Part shown: piece by piece, positions 4,259-6,613 of the stretch
Numbering within the stretch: position 1 is the stretch's first letter
Layout: each line of letters opens with the position of its first letter
Translations under genes and position numbers: made by a program
NCBI GenBank assembly: GCA_035527995.1
Contig: DATKZJ010000038.1
Span: 1-6,613, forward strand
Length of the DNA: 6,613 bases
From: JAFGTF01 sp035527995
Lineage (GTDB): Bacteria > Spirochaetota > B62-G9 > DRHN01
Reading direction: 5' to 3'
Notes under the pieces: model-generated
The model's database searches: none
What the model saw: only the letters and a program-made list of their open reading frames with translations
Told to the model about the DNA's origin: nothing

Positions 4259-6613
4259 GCTCATGCAGAGATCTCACCGCGTTCTCAGCTCGCTTTGCAA
4301 ACTCTTCGTACCCTTCGCCTTCGTATCGCATGAGGGGACCGAACCTTACCCTCACCCTTGCCCTTCTCGGAAAATGACTTCCCGGAGGAAGCACTCTGTT
4401 CATACCGTCGATACTCACGGGGAGAATGTCCGCCCCTGTCCTCTCGGCGATCATGCCGATTCCCTTCTTGAAACTGCGGACCTTACCGTCAGGTGAAACC
4501 TCTCCCTCCGGGAATATCAGGATCCAGTGACCCCTGTCGAGCAACTCCCCCGTGTATTCGAGACTGGGACGGTAGGCCGAGCCCTGTGGAAAAGGGTATG
4601 TCTGAAAGAGCAGGGTGACGATGAAGTATGCCAGACCGTGGAGAAAAACCCTGAGCCTTGAAGCCGACCCCGGCCGAGTGGAGGCGAAGTCTGTAAAGCG
4701 TGCCCCGAAGCGGTTGAGGCCCATGGCCGGCGTCAGAAGCCTGCGATACCTGCGGGGCAGTGCGAGGAGGATTGCGAACGGGTCGATGTGAGATTGGTGG
4801 TTGCTTACGATGATCCTCTCCCCCCTTTCAGCTTCGAGCCGTTCCAGCCCTTCCGCATCGAGCGGACAGAAGATGCGCGCAGCCTGGAGGATGAAGCCGT
4901 GCATTGCTATTTTCCGGAAAAACCGTGCAACAGGCGATAATGTCCAGCGGGGCATATTCAATGTTCTTGCCGGTTTCGGGTGCCTCGCAAGCTTTTCGAG
5001 GTCTCGAATAGTGGTACCCGGGCCTACCGAAGATTCGTCGAGACTCGTACCGTATTCCCGCTCCAGCCTCGAGATGAGCTGTATCCGGTCGAGAGAGTCG
5101 AGGCCGAGGTCCTCGACAAGCCTCATGTCCGGATCGACTGACCCTGGAAGGAGGCCGTCCAGGAGGTGCTTTTTTCCTTCCGGCCTCTTCTTCATCAATA
5201 CGCGCTCCTCCACTTCAGCCCGGCGGACCTTGAGGGTGGGTGTTCTGGGGAAATCGGGGTCCTCCCAGACCGTGTACCCCCGAATCCGCTGGAAGGGGAG
5301 AAGGTCCCTATTCGTGCTTCCCACCACCTCATCCGGGTCTGTACCCTCGTCCAGCAGCAGGACCGCATGAACCGTTTCACCGTCATCGGCCGGAATGCCG
5401 AACACGTAACTCTCTCTCACGCCGTCGATCCTGTTCAGCGCCTCTTCCACATCCCCGGTGAACACGTTGCGGCCGTCCGGGGTGACTATCATATCTTTCT
5501 TTCTGCCCCTGATGAAGAGCTGCCCCTTTCCATCAATCGTACCGATATCGCCCGTGGAAAGCCATCCGTCGCTGAGCACCTTCACCGTGTCCTCAGGAGC
5601 TTCGTAGTAGCCGGCCATTACATTGCTTCCCTTCACGAGAATCTCGCCGTCCTCCGCGACCCGTACCTCCTGGTTCGGAAAAATCCGCCCGACAGACGAT
5701 CTGTCATCCTGGAACGGATTGAACATCGTGACGATCGGAGATGTTTCGGTGAGGCCGTACCCCTGAAAGACCGCATAGACTAGGCGGCGCCAGAACTCAT
5801 GCGTGTCCGGGTCGAGGGGGGCTCCTCCGACGATAAACGACCAGAAAGAGAGCCCGAAGAACCGGTGAATGTCGAGGTAGAAGGGGACTCTGAGGGGGTA
5901 GGGGAGCTTTACCCATCTCTCGTACCGCCGCTCGAAACCTTCTGACTTTCCCCTTGTATGAAGCCAAGAGAGGAAGTGATCTTTTAAAAGCTTCATGATC
6001 CTCGGGACCGTGATAATGGAAATGACCCTGTTTCTGCGGATCTCCCTCACGAGGGCCGCGGGCGCGGTATCGCGCGCGTAATATATGGTGCTCCCGATGA
6101 GGATGGGGAGGAGTATGCCTGAAACCTGGCCGAACATATGGCTGTAGGGTACTGTGCAGAGGATTCTCAAAGGGGTCAGCAATCGTACGAGCATCTTTCT
6201 TTTTTCGATCCCTTCCTCGATGGGCCTCAAATTAGCGAGGATATTTCCGTGGGTGAGCATCACCCCCTTGGGGTTCCCCGTGGTTCCGGAGGTGAAAACA
6301 ACCTCTGCGAGGTCTTCGGGGGAAACCTTTTCGGCCGACCCGGGGGGGCTTGTTGCATAGTCTTTAAGTGCTGAAAAAGGGAAAACCTCAGCCGTTCTGC
6401 ACAACCTGCGGATGCTGTCTGTCGGGAAGTCGCCGATAATATCGCCGATGATGTGCGTTGGATTGGTACGCTCAACGATCTTTTTTGTGAGCTCGAAAGA
6501 ACAACCGGGATCGACCGGAACGACGACTCCTCCCCTGTGAAGAACGGCGAAGAACGCTGAGACCCACTCCGGACCCGGTCTCCCTCCCAATATGACCCGC
6601 TGCCCCTTATGAA
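4254..6613 (-). CDS. Fused AMP-forming acyl ligase - acyl carrier protein - PlsC acyltransferase (N-terminus beyond window)
   Basis: This is a large three-domain enzyme; residues below count from position 6590, and the frame stays open to the window edge (reading HKGQRVILGG), so a further N-terminal stretch is missing. The AMP-forming ligase domain spans about 1-460: P-loop FTSGTTGNPKG (99-109), GYGLTETSP (277-285), STGDIG (345-350), RGRKKD (361-366), and the catalytic-type Lys454 in PTLKVRR. An acyl carrier domain (about 470-536) carries the phosphopantetheine Ser499 in GLDSLDR. A PlsC-type acyltransferase (about 550-778) has NHQSHID (597-603, the HX4D motif), IFPEG (692-696) and ILPVSIDG (722-729), with a hydrophobic segment near 650-667. 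The likely role is activating a fatty acid with ATP, loading it on the built-in carrier and transferring it to a lysophospholipid or glycerol phosphate at the membrane. E. coli Aas has related activities but the opposite domain order and no such carrier. The exact acceptor is unknown. Confidence 0.92.
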   Translation of the reverse strand, partial: HKGQRVILGGRPGPEWVSAFFAVLHRGGVVVPVDPGCSFELTKKIVERTNPTHIIGDIIGDFPTDSIRRLCRTAEVFPFSALKDYATSPPGSAEKVSPEDLAEVVFTSGTTGNPKGVMLTHGNILANLRPIEEGIEKRKMLVRLLTPLRILCTVPYSHMFGQVSGILLPILIGSTIYYARDTAPAALVREIRRNRVISIITVPRIMKLLKDHFLSWLHTRGKSEGFERRYERWVKLPYPLRVPFYLDIHRFFGLSFWSFIVGGAPLDPDTHEFWRRLVYAVFQGYGLTETSPIVTMFNPFQDDRSSVGRIFPNQEVRVAEDGEILVKGSNVMAGYYEAPEDTVKVLSDGWLSTGDIGTIDGKGQLFIRGRKKDMIVTPDGRNVFTGDVEEALNRIDGVRESYVFGIPADDGETVHAVLLLDEGTDPDEVVGSTNRDLLPFQRIRGYTVWEDPDFPRTPTLKVRRAEVEERVLMKKRPEGKKHLLDGLLPGSVDPDMRLVEDLGLDSLDRIQLISRLEREYGTSLDESSVGPGTTIRDLEKLARHPKPARTLNMPRWTLSPVARFFRKIAMHGFILQAARIFCPLDAEGLERLEAERGERIIVSNHQSHIDPFAILLALPRRYRRLLTPAMGLNRFGARFTDFASTRPGSASRLRVFLHGLAYFIVTLLFQTYPFPQGSAYRPSLEYTGELLDRGHWILIFPEGEVSPDGKVRSFKKGIGMIAERTGADILPVSIDGMNRVLPPGSHFPRRARVRVRFGPLMRYEGEGYEEFAKRAENAVRSLHER
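4324..4643 (-). other. PlsC acyltransferase catalytic half with membrane-associated segment (part of the fusion)
   Basis: Within the fusion protein this stretch encodes residues of roughly 650-755. It includes a hydrophobic run (FLHGLAYFIVTLLF) that could anchor the enzyme in the membrane, then the glycerol-phosphate-binding type motif IFPEG, and the ILPVSIDG motif IV. A YPFPQ stretch ahead of IFPEG may correspond to acyltransferase motif II. The HX4D catalytic motif lies just upstream in the protein, encoded near 4782-4802. Confidence 0.7.

Overview
The window looks like chromosomal DNA from an anaerobic or facultatively anaerobic bacterium. By eye it is fairly GC-rich, with many C/G-ending codons alongside frequent AGG and ATA codons. 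The evidence for lifestyle is indirect: tandem MtaA/CmuA-type (uroporphyrinogen-decarboxylase-fold) proteins are commonest in anaerobes such as spirochaetes, clostridia, deltaproteobacteria and related uncultured phyla. The sequence alone does not fix the taxon. No rRNA, tRNA, CRISPR array, insertion sequence or phage gene is visible.

Positions 1-4163 carry a same-strand (+) gene run that reads like one operon. It starts with the C-terminal part of a carbohydrate ABC-transporter permease (MalG/CUT1 type, 2-391). An L-rhamnose mutarotase-like gene (434-757) with a strong Shine-Dalgarno sequence follows. Then come three paralogous but clearly diverged URO-D-fold proteins (807-1979, 1988-3025, 3048-4163) separated by only 8-22 bp. 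None has the N-terminal signature of true HemE, and all three keep a His-X-Cys motif like the zinc site of corrinoid-dependent methyltransferases.

Positions 4164-4253 are a 90-bp gap between convergent genes. It holds two near-identical 21-nt palindromes 52 bp apart, the second overlapping the stop codon of the minus-strand gene. They probably act as a bidirectional terminator or are a small palindromic repeat, and their arms can also pair with each other in an alternative fold.

Positions 4254-6613 (-) hold most of a large fusion enzyme: an AMP-forming acyl ligase, then an acyl-carrier-protein domain, then a PlsC-type acyltransferase. Its N-terminus lies beyond the window. It looks like a self-contained fatty-acid activation and transfer machine for phospholipid synthesis or salvage and is probably unrelated to the sugar/URO-D operon.

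Taken together, the plus-strand genes suggest import of a sugar (possibly a 6-deoxy-sugar), conversion between its anomers, and further processing by URO-D-fold enzymes. A role in demethylating O-methylated sugars or related one-carbon transfer is a hypothesis, not a demonstrated function; no corrinoid protein or reductive activator is encoded in the window.
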